A DNA stretch of 64,000 bases from Rhodoferax sp. Its GTDB lineage: Bacteria > Pseudomonadota > Gammaproteobacteria > Burkholderiales > Burkholderiaceae_C. The first letter of the stretch is position 1. Each line of letters opens with the position of its first letter. Under the pieces are notes generated by a model. It did no database searches. It worked only from the letters and a program-made list of their open reading frames with translations, and had not been told where the DNA came from. The stretch covers positions 35,842 through 99,841 of the forward strand of contig NZ_JAQTXM010000018.1 in the NCBI RefSeq assembly GCF_028688795.1, in the 5' to 3' direction. Below, one piece after another: positions 27,033 through 35,151 of the stretch. The translations under genes and the position numbers were made by a program.

Positions 27033-27503
27033 ATGAATAAAATCTTCCTGCTCACGCTCATCGCCGCAGTTACGACACTCACGGCCTGCAGCGACCGCGT
27101 CAAAGACACCCACCCGCAACAAGTCTTGACCAAGCGCCTGGCCATCTTCAAGAAATTCACCAAAGCACTGGAGCCCATGGGCATGGTGGCACGCGACCGG
27201 CAAGACTATGTCAGGGTCGAGTTCATGGCCAATGCGCAAGCCCTGCAAGAACTCTCAACCCAGCCCTGGGCCTATTTCACCGCCGACGGCAATTACCCGC
27301 CCACCCGCGCCAAGCCCGAAGTCTGGAGCAAGGCCGGTGAATTTAAACAGGCTCAGGACAGCTATCTGGCGGCCGTGAACAAACTGGTGGACGTGTCAGG
27401 AAACGCCGACATGCCGGCCATTCGCGACAGCGTCGATGCCGTGCAAAAAAGCTGTAAGAGCTGCCACGACAAGTTTCGCAATGAGACTGCCAGCAGCAAC
27501 TAA
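27033..27503 (+). CDS. Class II c-type cytochrome lipoprotein (cytochrome c'/c-556 like)
   Basis: This 156-residue protein has a lipoprotein signal with LTAC (Cys about 19). It is mostly helical and has a single haem-binding motif CKSCH near the C-terminus (about 143), followed by DKFR. The C-terminal position of CxxCH marks the four-helix class II cytochromes. The ATG at 27033 gives a clean signal peptide. A redox or NO-binding role in the periplasm is inferred. It converges on the GGDEF-EAL gene, with 18 bases between stops. Confidence 0.88.
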   Translation: MNKIFLLTLIAAVTTLTACSDRVKDTHPQQVLTKRLAIFKKFTKALEPMGMVARDRQDYVRVEFMANAQALQELSTQPWAYFTADGNYPPTRAKPEVWSKAGEFKQAQDSYLAAVNKLVDVSGNADMPAIRDSVDAVQKSCKSCHDKFRNETASSN

Positions 27504-27521
27504 GCGGGCCGGGCCCAAGCA

Positions 27522-30158
27522 CTAATCTGATGCAACAGGCGCAAGCCAGCGCACCGTAAACTCATCTGCACTGACGGCACGTCCAAACAAATAGCCTTGC
27601 CCCAGCTCAGCCCCCAACGCTGCCAAATGCGCCCGCTGGGCCTCTTGCTCAATGCCTTCCGCCACCAGCGTGTGTCCCAGGTTGTGCGCCATGTCCACAA
27701 TGGTTTGCACCAACACGGCATCGTTCTCGTTGGCCAGCATGCCGCTGACAAAACTCCGGTCAATCTTGATCACCGACACCGGCAATTGGCGCAGGTAAGC
27801 CAGGCTGGAGTAACCTGTGCCGAAGTCGTCGATCGACACCTCCACGCCCATGGCGCGCAACTCGTCAAGGCGCGCCAACTGCTCCGGTGTATGTTGCAAC
27901 AAGGCGTCCTCGGTGATCTCAAGTTCAAGCGCACTGGCGCTGACCCGGTGCGTCTGCAGCACCTGCTGCAACTGCGCCAGCATGTCGGGGCGCTGCAGGT
28001 CGGCCACATTCTGGTTCACCGACAAGCGCCACGGAGAGCGCCACAGGCCAGCCGCCACCCAATCGCCCAGCTGACGCAAGGCCTCATTCATCACCCAGTG
28101 GTCTAACGCCACCAGCAGACCGCATTTTTCCGCCACACCGATGAATTCACCAGGCAACACCAGCCCGTTGCCGGGACGCTGCCAGCGCACCAAGGCCTCA
28201 GCGCCCATCAGCGCACCGTCGCTCAAACGGCACTTGGGCTGAAAGTACACCCTCAGCTGCTGTTGCTCAATGGCCTCGACCAGCTCGGTTTGGATGGCAA
28301 ACGCATGGTCATTGACTTGGCTCATCTCGGGCGTGTAGCTGGCCATGCGGTTACGCCCGCCCAGCTTGGCACCGTACATGGCCAGATCTGCACTGCGCAG
28401 CAGCAAATCAGGGGTGTCACCATCCCGCGGGAACACGGCTAACCCAAGGCTCGCCATGGGGCGGTAAGACAGGGCCGACTCCAACTGCACGGGCTGGCGC
28501 AACCGATCCAGCAAATTGCTGGCCACAGCCTGTGCGCCAAGCTCATCTGTGTCTGGCAACAGCACCACGAATTCATCGCCGCCAATACGCGCCACCGTGT
28601 CCTCGGTGCGCACCACCGCCTGCAAGCGCTGGGCAATCTGGCGCAACAGGTCATCACCCACCTGGTGGCCCAACGTGTCATTGACGTCCTTGAAACGATC
28701 CAGGTCCACAAACAACAGCGCAAACGCCTTCTGATGCCGCCGCGACAAGGCCATCAACTGGGCAATACGGTCATTAAACAGCGAGCGATTGGGCAGGCCC
28801 GTCAGGCCGTCGTAGGCCGCCTGGTGCGCCAATGCCAACTGGGTGTTGTGCAGTTGCGTCACATCGGTTTGCACGGCGATGTAATGAATGACCGTGCCAG
28901 TCTCATCACGCACGGCATTGATGGCGCTCCACACGGTATAGCTACTGCCATCGGCGCGGCGGTTGTTAACCTCACCCGACCAGTGGCCAAGCTCATTGAT
29001 GCTCTTCCACATGGCGTCGTAAAACGCCTTGTCCTGGCGACCTGATTTCAGAATGCTGGTCTTTCGGCCCAACACCACCTCAGCAGAAAACCCCGTTTGG
29101 CGGGCAAAGGCCGGGTTGACCCGCACGATGCAGGTCTGAGCATCGGTGATGATGATGGACTCCTGCGAGCTCATGAACACGGTTTCGCTTAACAGCATCT
29201 GGCGCTGCTGGTCTTTCAGCACGGTGATATCTGTCGAGATGCCGCCCACTCCGTAAATCCGCCCAGCCGAATCGTGCAGGGGAAACTTGTGTGTCAAAAA
29301 TTCAAGTTTCCCGCGTGGTTGTGCCAGATGCAACTGCTCTTCCAAGGTGATGGCTTGACCGCTTTGCAGCACTTTCTGATCAGCTTCGGTGTGCAAAATG
29401 GCGTCATGCACGGGCAAGAACGCAACACGCGCCTGGCCCTGCACGTCTTCGCGGCGGCACCCCAAAAAGTTCAGCATGGTTTGGTTGGCCAACAACATCT
29501 TGCCCTCAGTGTCTGCGGCGTAAATGAAGCTGTCACTGGAATCGAGCAGCAGTGAATAGAAGCGCTGGTCTTGCTCGCGCGCCACCTCTGCCGTGCGATC
29601 GACCAGCAATATCTGAACCCGGCGGTCGAGTTTGTAGTCGATTGACAAGCCCATCAAGTGCATGTCAAACACCTGGGTTTGCGCACCACGCTCACCCATC
29701 ATCACATGGTGCAGCACCAGGGTCTCCCCCTGGGCCAGGTCGCGCAACGCAACGTGCAGGCGGGTGCTGTCGTCCCGGTTGATGTTTTGCCAGAGGCGGG
29801 CATCAGACGTCGCAAAGCGCCGGCGTCGGCCCAACTGTGCGTCAGCAAGCTGATTGCAATCTTCCACCAAACCTTGACCATCCACCACCATGGCCGGCAA
29901 GGGCATTTGCTCAAACAGTGTCTGATAACGTTTGCGAGCCAGCTCGCCCGCCAGTTGGGCAGCCCGCAGCTCGTCGTTTTGCAGCTCCAGCTCGACCTGG
30001 TAAATGCGCAGGTCTTCCAATAGCTTGACCGCTTCAAGCGGGTCGACCAGGTCGTTGCCGGGTCCTCTGTCACTTTGCGCCAAAACCACCTGCGCGCGTT
30101 GCTTCAAAAGCTGCAAACGCTCTGTTTTTTGCAGCACGGGTTCTTCAGGAAAATTCAT
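27522..30158 (-). CDS. PAS-GGDEF-EAL c-di-GMP signalling protein
   Basis: This 878-residue protein lacks membrane helices. It has an N-terminal helical region and PAS-like domain, two further PAS/PAC units to about 430, and a GGDEF domain with an intact GGDEF motif at about 526-530. A preceding RxxD (RTED), five residues upstream, is an intact inhibitory I-site. The C-terminal EAL domain has GAEALVRW near 652 and IDDFGTGYSSL. Both active sites look competent, so it could make or break c-di-GMP. The ATG at 30158 overlaps the stop of the CheB/CheR hybrid by ATGA, so the two are co-translated and probably functionally paired. Confidence 0.93.
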   Translation of the reverse strand: MNFPEEPVLQKTERLQLLKQRAQVVLAQSDRGPGNDLVDPLEAVKLLEDLRIYQVELELQNDELRAAQLAGELARKRYQTLFEQMPLPAMVVDGQGLVEDCNQLADAQLGRRRRFATSDARLWQNINRDDSTRLHVALRDLAQGETLVLHHVMMGERGAQTQVFDMHLMGLSIDYKLDRRVQILLVDRTAEVAREQDQRFYSLLLDSSDSFIYAADTEGKMLLANQTMLNFLGCRREDVQGQARVAFLPVHDAILHTEADQKVLQSGQAITLEEQLHLAQPRGKLEFLTHKFPLHDSAGRIYGVGGISTDITVLKDQQRQMLLSETVFMSSQESIIITDAQTCIVRVNPAFARQTGFSAEVVLGRKTSILKSGRQDKAFYDAMWKSINELGHWSGEVNNRRADGSSYTVWSAINAVRDETGTVIHYIAVQTDVTQLHNTQLALAHQAAYDGLTGLPNRSLFNDRIAQLMALSRRHQKAFALLFVDLDRFKDVNDTLGHQVGDDLLRQIAQRLQAVVRTEDTVARIGGDEFVVLLPDTDELGAQAVASNLLDRLRQPVQLESALSYRPMASLGLAVFPRDGDTPDLLLRSADLAMYGAKLGGRNRMASYTPEMSQVNDHAFAIQTELVEAIEQQQLRVYFQPKCRLSDGALMGAEALVRWQRPGNGLVLPGEFIGVAEKCGLLVALDHWVMNEALRQLGDWVAAGLWRSPWRLSVNQNVADLQRPDMLAQLQQVLQTHRVSASALELEITEDALLQHTPEQLARLDELRAMGVEVSIDDFGTGYSSLAYLRQLPVSVIKIDRSFVSGMLANENDAVLVQTIVDMAHNLGHTLVAEGIEQEAQRAHLAALGAELGQGYLFGRAVSADEFTVRWLAPVASD

Positions 30159-33103
30159 GGCGCAACCCCGGCGGCGAGCTTGCGCCACTCGGTGATGTTG
30201 ACGTGGCTGACCACGGCCCCCGGCTGCTCGCCGCCAACGGCCGACACGTGCATGACAAACCAGCGCTCCTCGTTGGGCGAGTGACAGGGGTATTCCAGCG
30301 AAAAATGCGGCCGGCGGCCTTCCAGCACCTCACGCACGCCACGCTGGGCGCTCATGGCCGTGGGGTCGGGCGCCTCGTGCAGGTCTTTGCAGACCTCCAG
30401 ATAGTTCACTCCGGGGCCAGAAAACGCCAAGGCCGGGTCGCCATTGGCGAGCGCAAACTGCCGCCAGGCGGTGTTCACCAAGGTGATGACGCCAGCACTG
30501 TTGAGCACGGCAATGTGCTCGGACAGTGAATCAATGATGTGCTGCAGGCGCGACACCTCATGCAAGGCCGTCACATCCATGAAGGTGATCACGGCGCCCT
30601 TGGCGCTGCTTGAGGGCACGCTGTAAGGCAACATGCGCACAAAGTAGTGCAGGCCGTTGATGCCGCGTATTTCCTTCTCGACCTTGTTGCCGTCTTTGAG
30701 TGTGCGGGCCAAGTCGGCAATCAGCTCAGGGTACAGCAGGGTGTGCGCCAGGTCGTCCAGCGGGCGACCAATGTCAGAGTCGCGCAGCCTGAAGATGTGG
30801 GTGGCATCGGGGCTGAAGCGGGTCAGGTGCATGTGGTCGTCCACAAACACCGTGCCCGCCGACACGGCTTGGGCCATGTTGTCCAGGTCAGCGTTCAGGC
30901 GGTTCAGGATGTCAATTTTTTCCTGGTACTCGGCGTTGACCGTGTTGAGTTCTTCGTTGACCGACTGCAATTCTTCGTTGGAGCTTTGCAATTCTTCATT
31001 GGAGCTCATCAACTCCTCATTGGTGGACTGCAACTCTTCGTTCGACGTCTCCAGCTCTTCCACGGTGGCTTGCAGGCTTTCGCGGGTGGCGCTGAGTTCA
31101 CGCTCCAGCACCTCCATGCGCTCGGCGGTTTCAGAGTCGAGGTCAATGGTGTGGGCCGCGTCAGCAGGCTGGCCGGCCTGCACCGACTCAAAAGCCAACA
31201 GGGTCAGGCGCTCGCCTTCGACCGCTTCCACCGGCCAGGCGCTCAGGCGCATGTACTCAACGTCCCCTTCAGGGGTGGTGAATTTGAGCCGGTCAGAGCT
31301 GACACTCACACCTTCACGCCCGGCCTTGAAGACCAGCGCCACAGCCACCGGCACCAGCGGATCAGGCAAGATCCGGTTCATGTCCAGGCTGGCATGGCCC
31401 TCGCGCAGCTGCAAGAAGCGATGCACCTCACCGTATGAGTGCACCAGCTCATGACGCCCGTTGACCAAAATGGCAGCAGGCGGAGTGAAGGCTTTCAGCA
31501 AAGTGGCAAAACCCTGATCGACGGCGGTCGGTTTCAAGCGGTTGGGGCGGCTTTTTTGGCTGGCCGTTAACGCCACGCCATAACCGTAGCCAGACACCGG
31601 GCCCTTTGATACATCCAGCGGATGACTCATAGGCCGCACCATTTCCCAGATTTTGTGGCGGGCACTCACCGGGCTAAAGTCTTTTTGCAAATCACCTAAG
31701 GATTCGCTTGAACCCTGAAAGAAATGGCCCCCCGGTAGCAAGGCGTACTGCAGGCGCTTGAGCGCGCGCTCCTGGGCGACTGAGCGAAAGTAAATCAGCG
31801 CATTGCGGCACACCACAAGGTCCATGCGGGTAAAGGGGGGGTCGTTCAGTAGGTTGTGACGGGCAAACACAATGCACTGGCGCAGCTCGTTTTTCACCAC
31901 AAAGTTGTTGCCCTGTCTGACAAAAAAGCGCTCCAGCTGCTGCGGTGACACCTCGGCAGCAATCGATTCGGGGTAAGTGCCCGAGCCAGCCGTCTCCACA
32001 TTTTGTTGCTCGACATCGGTGGCAAATATCTTCAGGCTGGGCCAGCGCTTGAGTTGGTCAAAGGCCTCCAAAAAAAGCATCGCCACCGAATAGGCTTCTT
32101 CGCCGGTCGACACCGCCGCCATCCAGACCCGGATCGACTCTCCAGCCTGCTTTTTGGCCACCAGGGGCTCCACCACCTGACGCGCCAAAATCTCAAAGGC
32201 ATCGGCATCGCGGAAAAAGCTGGTCACAGGAATCAGCAACTCACGTCGCAGCGTGAGCACCTCGTTGCGGTCATCTCCCAGAAGTTCAAGGTAGGTTTCC
32301 AGCGAGGTCACCTGGCGCACGTTCATGCGCCGCTCAATGCGCCGCATCACGGTGCCTGATTTGTACTCCTGAAAATCAATGCCGCCAATTTGCAGCAGCA
32401 AATGCATGATGCCGTTCAGCGCCGCCTCCGGGCTGATGGCCAAGGCGCGGTCTGCATGCACCTCCAGCGCCACGGCGGCCTGCACAATCGGCTGGTTGGT
32501 GATGTGCGCCAGCAGGCGCGCGCCAATCTGGTCCACCGGCAAAATGGCATCAACCAAGCCGGTGGCAATCACACTGCGCGGCATGCCGTCAAACTTGGCA
32601 TCCAACGGCTCCTGGGCAATCAAGAAGCCACCGGCATCGTTGATGGCGGCAGCGCCCCGGGTACCGTCTGAGCCGGTGCCTGAGAGCACCACGCCGACAC
32701 AGTGCTCGCCATAGTGCGCAGCCACCGACTTGAAGAACACGTCAATCGGCAGGGTCAGTGTGCGCGGGTTTTTGGGGGTCAGGTTGAGTTTGCCCTCGCC
32801 CATGTGCATGATGGCGCCCGGGGGAATCAGGTAGACCCGGTTGGGCTCAATCGGCATGTCTTGTTCAACCATCACCACCGGCATGGCGGTGTGGCGCGAA
32901 AGCAAGTTGGCCATCATGCTTTTGTGATCGGGCGACAGGTGTTGAATGATGACAAAGGTGGCCCCGGAGTCGCAGGACAGTCCGTCAAAAAATCTCTCCA
33001 ACGCCTCAAGGCCACCTGCTGAGGCGCCAACCGCCACAATATGTGGGGTACTTACCGCTGCTTGTGCCACAACCATTGGTGCAGCAACTTGATCAAAAGA
33101 CAT
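30155..33103 (-). CDS. CheB-CheR-PAS hybrid chemotaxis/signalling protein
   Basis: This 982-residue protein joins four modules. A CheB methylesterase-like domain lies at about 20-200 with S28 in GASAGG, H55 and D146 in GTGSDGTRG. A CheR methyltransferase domain lies at about 215-480 (STGEEAYSVAML). A long coiled coil at about 655-740 is built from heptads such as SNEELQS. Two PAS domains follow. The CheB domain has no receiver. Such hybrids are thought to link methylation signals to downstream PAS/kinase outputs. It is the first gene before the coupled PAS-GGDEF-EAL gene, and is divergent from the CarH-like regulator across 115 bases. Confidence 0.92.
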   Translation of the reverse strand: MSFDQVAAPMVVAQAAVSTPHIVAVGASAGGLEALERFFDGLSCDSGATFVIIQHLSPDHKSMMANLLSRHTAMPVVMVEQDMPIEPNRVYLIPPGAIMHMGEGKLNLTPKNPRTLTLPIDVFFKSVAAHYGEHCVGVVLSGTGSDGTRGAAAINDAGGFLIAQEPLDAKFDGMPRSVIATGLVDAILPVDQIGARLLAHITNQPIVQAAVALEVHADRALAISPEAALNGIMHLLLQIGGIDFQEYKSGTVMRRIERRMNVRQVTSLETYLELLGDDRNEVLTLRRELLIPVTSFFRDADAFEILARQVVEPLVAKKQAGESIRVWMAAVSTGEEAYSVAMLFLEAFDQLKRWPSLKIFATDVEQQNVETAGSGTYPESIAAEVSPQQLERFFVRQGNNFVVKNELRQCIVFARHNLLNDPPFTRMDLVVCRNALIYFRSVAQERALKRLQYALLPGGHFFQGSSESLGDLQKDFSPVSARHKIWEMVRPMSHPLDVSKGPVSGYGYGVALTASQKSRPNRLKPTAVDQGFATLLKAFTPPAAILVNGRHELVHSYGEVHRFLQLREGHASLDMNRILPDPLVPVAVALVFKAGREGVSVSSDRLKFTTPEGDVEYMRLSAWPVEAVEGERLTLLAFESVQAGQPADAAHTIDLDSETAERMEVLERELSATRESLQATVEELETSNEELQSTNEELMSSNEELQSSNEELQSVNEELNTVNAEYQEKIDILNRLNADLDNMAQAVSAGTVFVDDHMHLTRFSPDATHIFRLRDSDIGRPLDDLAHTLLYPELIADLARTLKDGNKVEKEIRGINGLHYFVRMLPYSVPSSSAKGAVITFMDVTALHEVSRLQHIIDSLSEHIAVLNSAGVITLVNTAWRQFALANGDPALAFSGPGVNYLEVCKDLHEAPDPTAMSAQRGVREVLEGRRPHFSLEYPCHSPNEERWFVMHVSAVGGEQPGAVVSHVNITEWRKLAAGVAP

Positions 33104-33187
33104 GCAAAACTTTCAGACAACCAACCAACAAAATCAGCGACTCCACCGTTGGTCTGGATCAAGCTGCCGTGGTTCAATTATCCCTTT

Positions 33188-33209
33188 TTTGTACTTTGTC
33201 CTGGACAAA
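33188..33209. promoter_or_regulatory. Candidate operator of the CarH-like regulator
   Basis: TTTGTAC (33188-33194) and TTTGTCC (33195-33201) stand in tandem. The latter is mirrored by GGACAAA (33203-33209), a perfect 7-bp inverted repeat with one central base. The array ends ten bases before the regulator's ATG and faces the CheB/CheR gene. The TTGTAC core resembles TGTACA-type sites known for LitR/CarH proteins. Confidence 0.5.
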
Positions 33210-33218
33210 CAATAAAGC

Positions 33219-34190
33219 ATGACACAGGTCAATTCTGAAAGCGTAGCGGCCCACTTGAGTCTGGCCGACATCGAACACTGCACGGGCTTGTCGCGGGAAG
33301 TGTTGCGCAAGTGGGAGCTGCGTTACCAGTTTCCGCAGCCCAAACGTGGCGCACGCGGCCAGCGTGAGTATCTCGCCGCAGATGTGGCCAAACTCAAACT
33401 CATCAGCCGGTTGCTGGACAAGGGACTGCGCGCCGGCGCTTTGGTGCCCCAGAGTGCGGCACAACTGCAAGCGCTGCTGGATGCCCGCAGCAGCAGCCAC
33501 GCCTTGCCGCCAGAACCCTCAAGTGAGGAGCTGTCAGCGTCCGTACAAGCCTTGCTCGAGGCCCTGGCGCCGGACAGCGACCCGGGTTCAGTGGCACTTT
33601 TTTTGCAACGCAGCCTGACCCAGCACGGCTTGGCCGCCTTTGTGGCCTACCTGATGCCCGCCTTCAACGACGCAGTGGGCCAAGCCTGGCTCCTGCAGCG
33701 CTTGAGCATTGCCGCCGAGCACCGCTACACCGACAGCGTGCGCCAAGTGGTACTGCGTGCGCTGCCAGAGCCGGGGCACGCCCACACCCGGCCGCGTGTG
33801 CTGTTGACCACGCCGCCGGGCGAATTACACGGCTTGGGGCTGCTGGCGCTGCACGCCCAATTGGCCTTGCAAGGCGCCGATTGCATCGATCTGGGCGTGC
33901 AAACCCCGTGGCCTGAGGTGCTGCAAAGCGTGCATGAACTGCAGGTTGGCGTGGTGGGCATTTCTATCAGTGCTTGCCTCGCGCCCCCGGACATCCGCCA
34001 CTATGTCAGCAGTCTGCTGGCAGGTTTGCCGGCGGGATGCGAGCTGTGGGTTGGGGGCAGCGGCTGTGCGGCGCTGACGGCGGCTGATCTGGCGGGCTGC
34101 CAGGTGTTTGGCAACACACCCCAGGCCGTGCAACGCTGGTTGCTGCTGTCAAAAACACAACGTGGGACGCCTTTAATTGCTACTAATTAA
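33219..34190 (+). CDS. MerR-family regulator with cobalamin-binding domain (CarH/LitR-like)
   Basis: This protein has 323 residues. The N-terminal MerR helix-turn-helix (about 13-75) has LSREVLRKWELRYQFPQP and a DV.KL...LL..G pattern as in CarH. The helical domain at about 105-182 contains W157-x9-E167-H168, the W-x9-EH signature that packs over adenosylcobalamin in CarH photoreceptors. The C-terminal B12 domain (about 192-300) has E202-L-H204-G-L-G207, with the lower-ligand His, and later VGGSG. Known relatives are tetrameric repressors released by light or by AdoCbl state. The last codons and stop are formed by repeat copy F. No carotenoid or photolyase gene is nearby. Confidence 0.88.
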   Translation: MTQVNSESVAAHLSLADIEHCTGLSREVLRKWELRYQFPQPKRGARGQREYLAADVAKLKLISRLLDKGLRAGALVPQSAAQLQALLDARSSSHALPPEPSSEELSASVQALLEALAPDSDPGSVALFLQRSLTQHGLAAFVAYLMPAFNDAVGQAWLLQRLSIAAEHRYTDSVRQVVLRALPEPGHAHTRPRVLLTTPPGELHGLGLLALHAQLALQGADCIDLGVQTPWPEVLQSVHELQVGVVGISISACLAPPDIRHYVSSLLAGLPAGCELWVGGSGCAALTAADLAGCQVFGNTPQAVQRWLLLSKTQRGTPLIATN

Positions 34191-34241
34191 ATAGCTACTT
34201 GCGCTTTATTAACAAGGGCTACAGGCAAATTTGTTATAAAT
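34172..34241 (+). repeat. Dispersed hairpin repeat, copy F (3' end of the CarH-like gene)
   Basis: The sequence runs TTGCTACTAATTAAATAGCT, ACTTGCGCTTTATTAA, CAAGGGCTACAGGCAAATTT. The stem TAGC-ta-CTTG pairs with CAAG-g-GCTA, the clearest hairpin of the family here. It supplies the regulator's last five codons and stop, then lies between convergent genes, where it could act as an mRNA end structure. Confidence 0.85.
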
Positions 34242-34286
34242 ATACAAAACACATGGGCGCACCGCCGCCGCACACACACGGTCGGA

Positions 34287-35051
34287 TCACAGCGCCACAA
34301 AGTCTGGCTGGCGTTTTTCCATGAAGGCGGTAAAGGCCTCGCGGGCGGCGGGCTCACCCAGCATGCGGCCAAAAATGACAGCCTCCTCTGCCATGCGCTG
34401 CGCCACCAAGACCGCCTGGCCCTGCTTCATCAGGCGCTTGGCTTCAAGCAACGATGTCAAAGGCTTAGCCGCCAGCCGCTGCGCCTGCCGCTGTGCCAAC
34501 GCGCTGGCCTCTGCCGGTGGCACGATGCGGCTGATCAAGCCCATCTCAAGCGCCGCCTCGGCCAGAAACGGGTCGCCCAACAGCAAAGCCTCGGCAGCAC
34601 GGCCATAACCCATGCGCTGCGGCGCCAACAAGCTCGACGCGGCCTCCGGGCACACCCCCAGGTTGACAAACGGCATGGAAAACGCCGCGTTGTCACCCGC
34701 ATACACCAGGTCGCAATGGAACAGCAACGTGGTGCCAATGCCCACGGCAGGGCCGCACACCGCCGCCACAACGGGTTTGGTGAAGACGCTGATGGCACGC
34801 AAAAACCGGAACACCGGCACATCAGGCGACGTGGGCGGGTTTTTCAAAAAGTCGGCAATGTCGTTGCCTGCGCTGAACACCGTCTCGTGGCCTTGCAGCA
34901 CCACCACACGCACTGCCGAATCGGTCTGCGCCTGGGTGAACGCGTCGGCCAAGCGGGCATACATGGCCGCCGTGAGCGAGTTTTTCTTGGCCACGCGGTT
35001 CAATGTCAGGGTGGTGACACCACCGGCGGTGTCGATCAATATATCGGTCAT
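34287..35051 (-). CDS. Enoyl-CoA hydratase/isomerase family protein
   Basis: This crotonase has 254 residues. The oxyanion-hole segments are FSAGNDIADF and CGPAVGIGTTLLFHCD. The first catalytic Glu of hydratases is replaced (GTT instead of GxE), while E136 in GVCPEAASS is kept. That pattern is closer to delta3,delta2-enoyl-CoA isomerases, so isomerase activity for unsaturated fatty acids is plausible. AAGGAGA precedes the ATG at 35051. It is the last gene of the beta-oxidation cluster, and a hairpin terminator lies just upstream (35076-35099). Confidence 0.85.
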   Translation of the reverse strand: MTDILIDTAGGVTTLTLNRVAKKNSLTAAMYARLADAFTQAQTDSAVRVVVLQGHETVFSAGNDIADFLKNPPTSPDVPVFRFLRAISVFTKPVVAAVCGPAVGIGTTLLFHCDLVYAGDNAAFSMPFVNLGVCPEAASSLLAPQRMGYGRAAEALLLGDPFLAEAALEMGLISRIVPPAEASALAQRQAQRLAAKPLTSLLEAKRLMKQGQAVLVAQRMAEEAVIFGRMLGEPAAREAFTAFMEKRQPDFVAL

Positions 35052-35075
35052 CAAATCTCCTTGGGTACAAATACA

Positions 35076-35099
35076 AAATCCCGACGCAAGCCGGGATTT
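35076..35099 (-). terminator. Hairpin terminator or attenuator after the thiolase gene
   Basis: AAATCCCG and CGGGATTT form a perfect 8-bp stem with an 8-base loop. On the minus strand the stem ends in ATTTTGTATTTG, a weak T-rich tract. It lies between the thiolase stop and the enoyl-CoA hydratase/isomerase start, so it may lower expression of the last gene. Confidence 0.7.
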
Positions 35100-35151
35100 C
35101 AGCGATTCAGGCACCGTGAGGCTCACCCCACGGTATCGGTTCAATAGCGTA

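Noticed and set aside
30647..31454. Two overlapping plus-strand frames of about 265 codons with leucine/serine-rich repeats
   Set aside because: They mirror the NEEL heptad repeats of the CheB/CheR coiled coil on the other strand.
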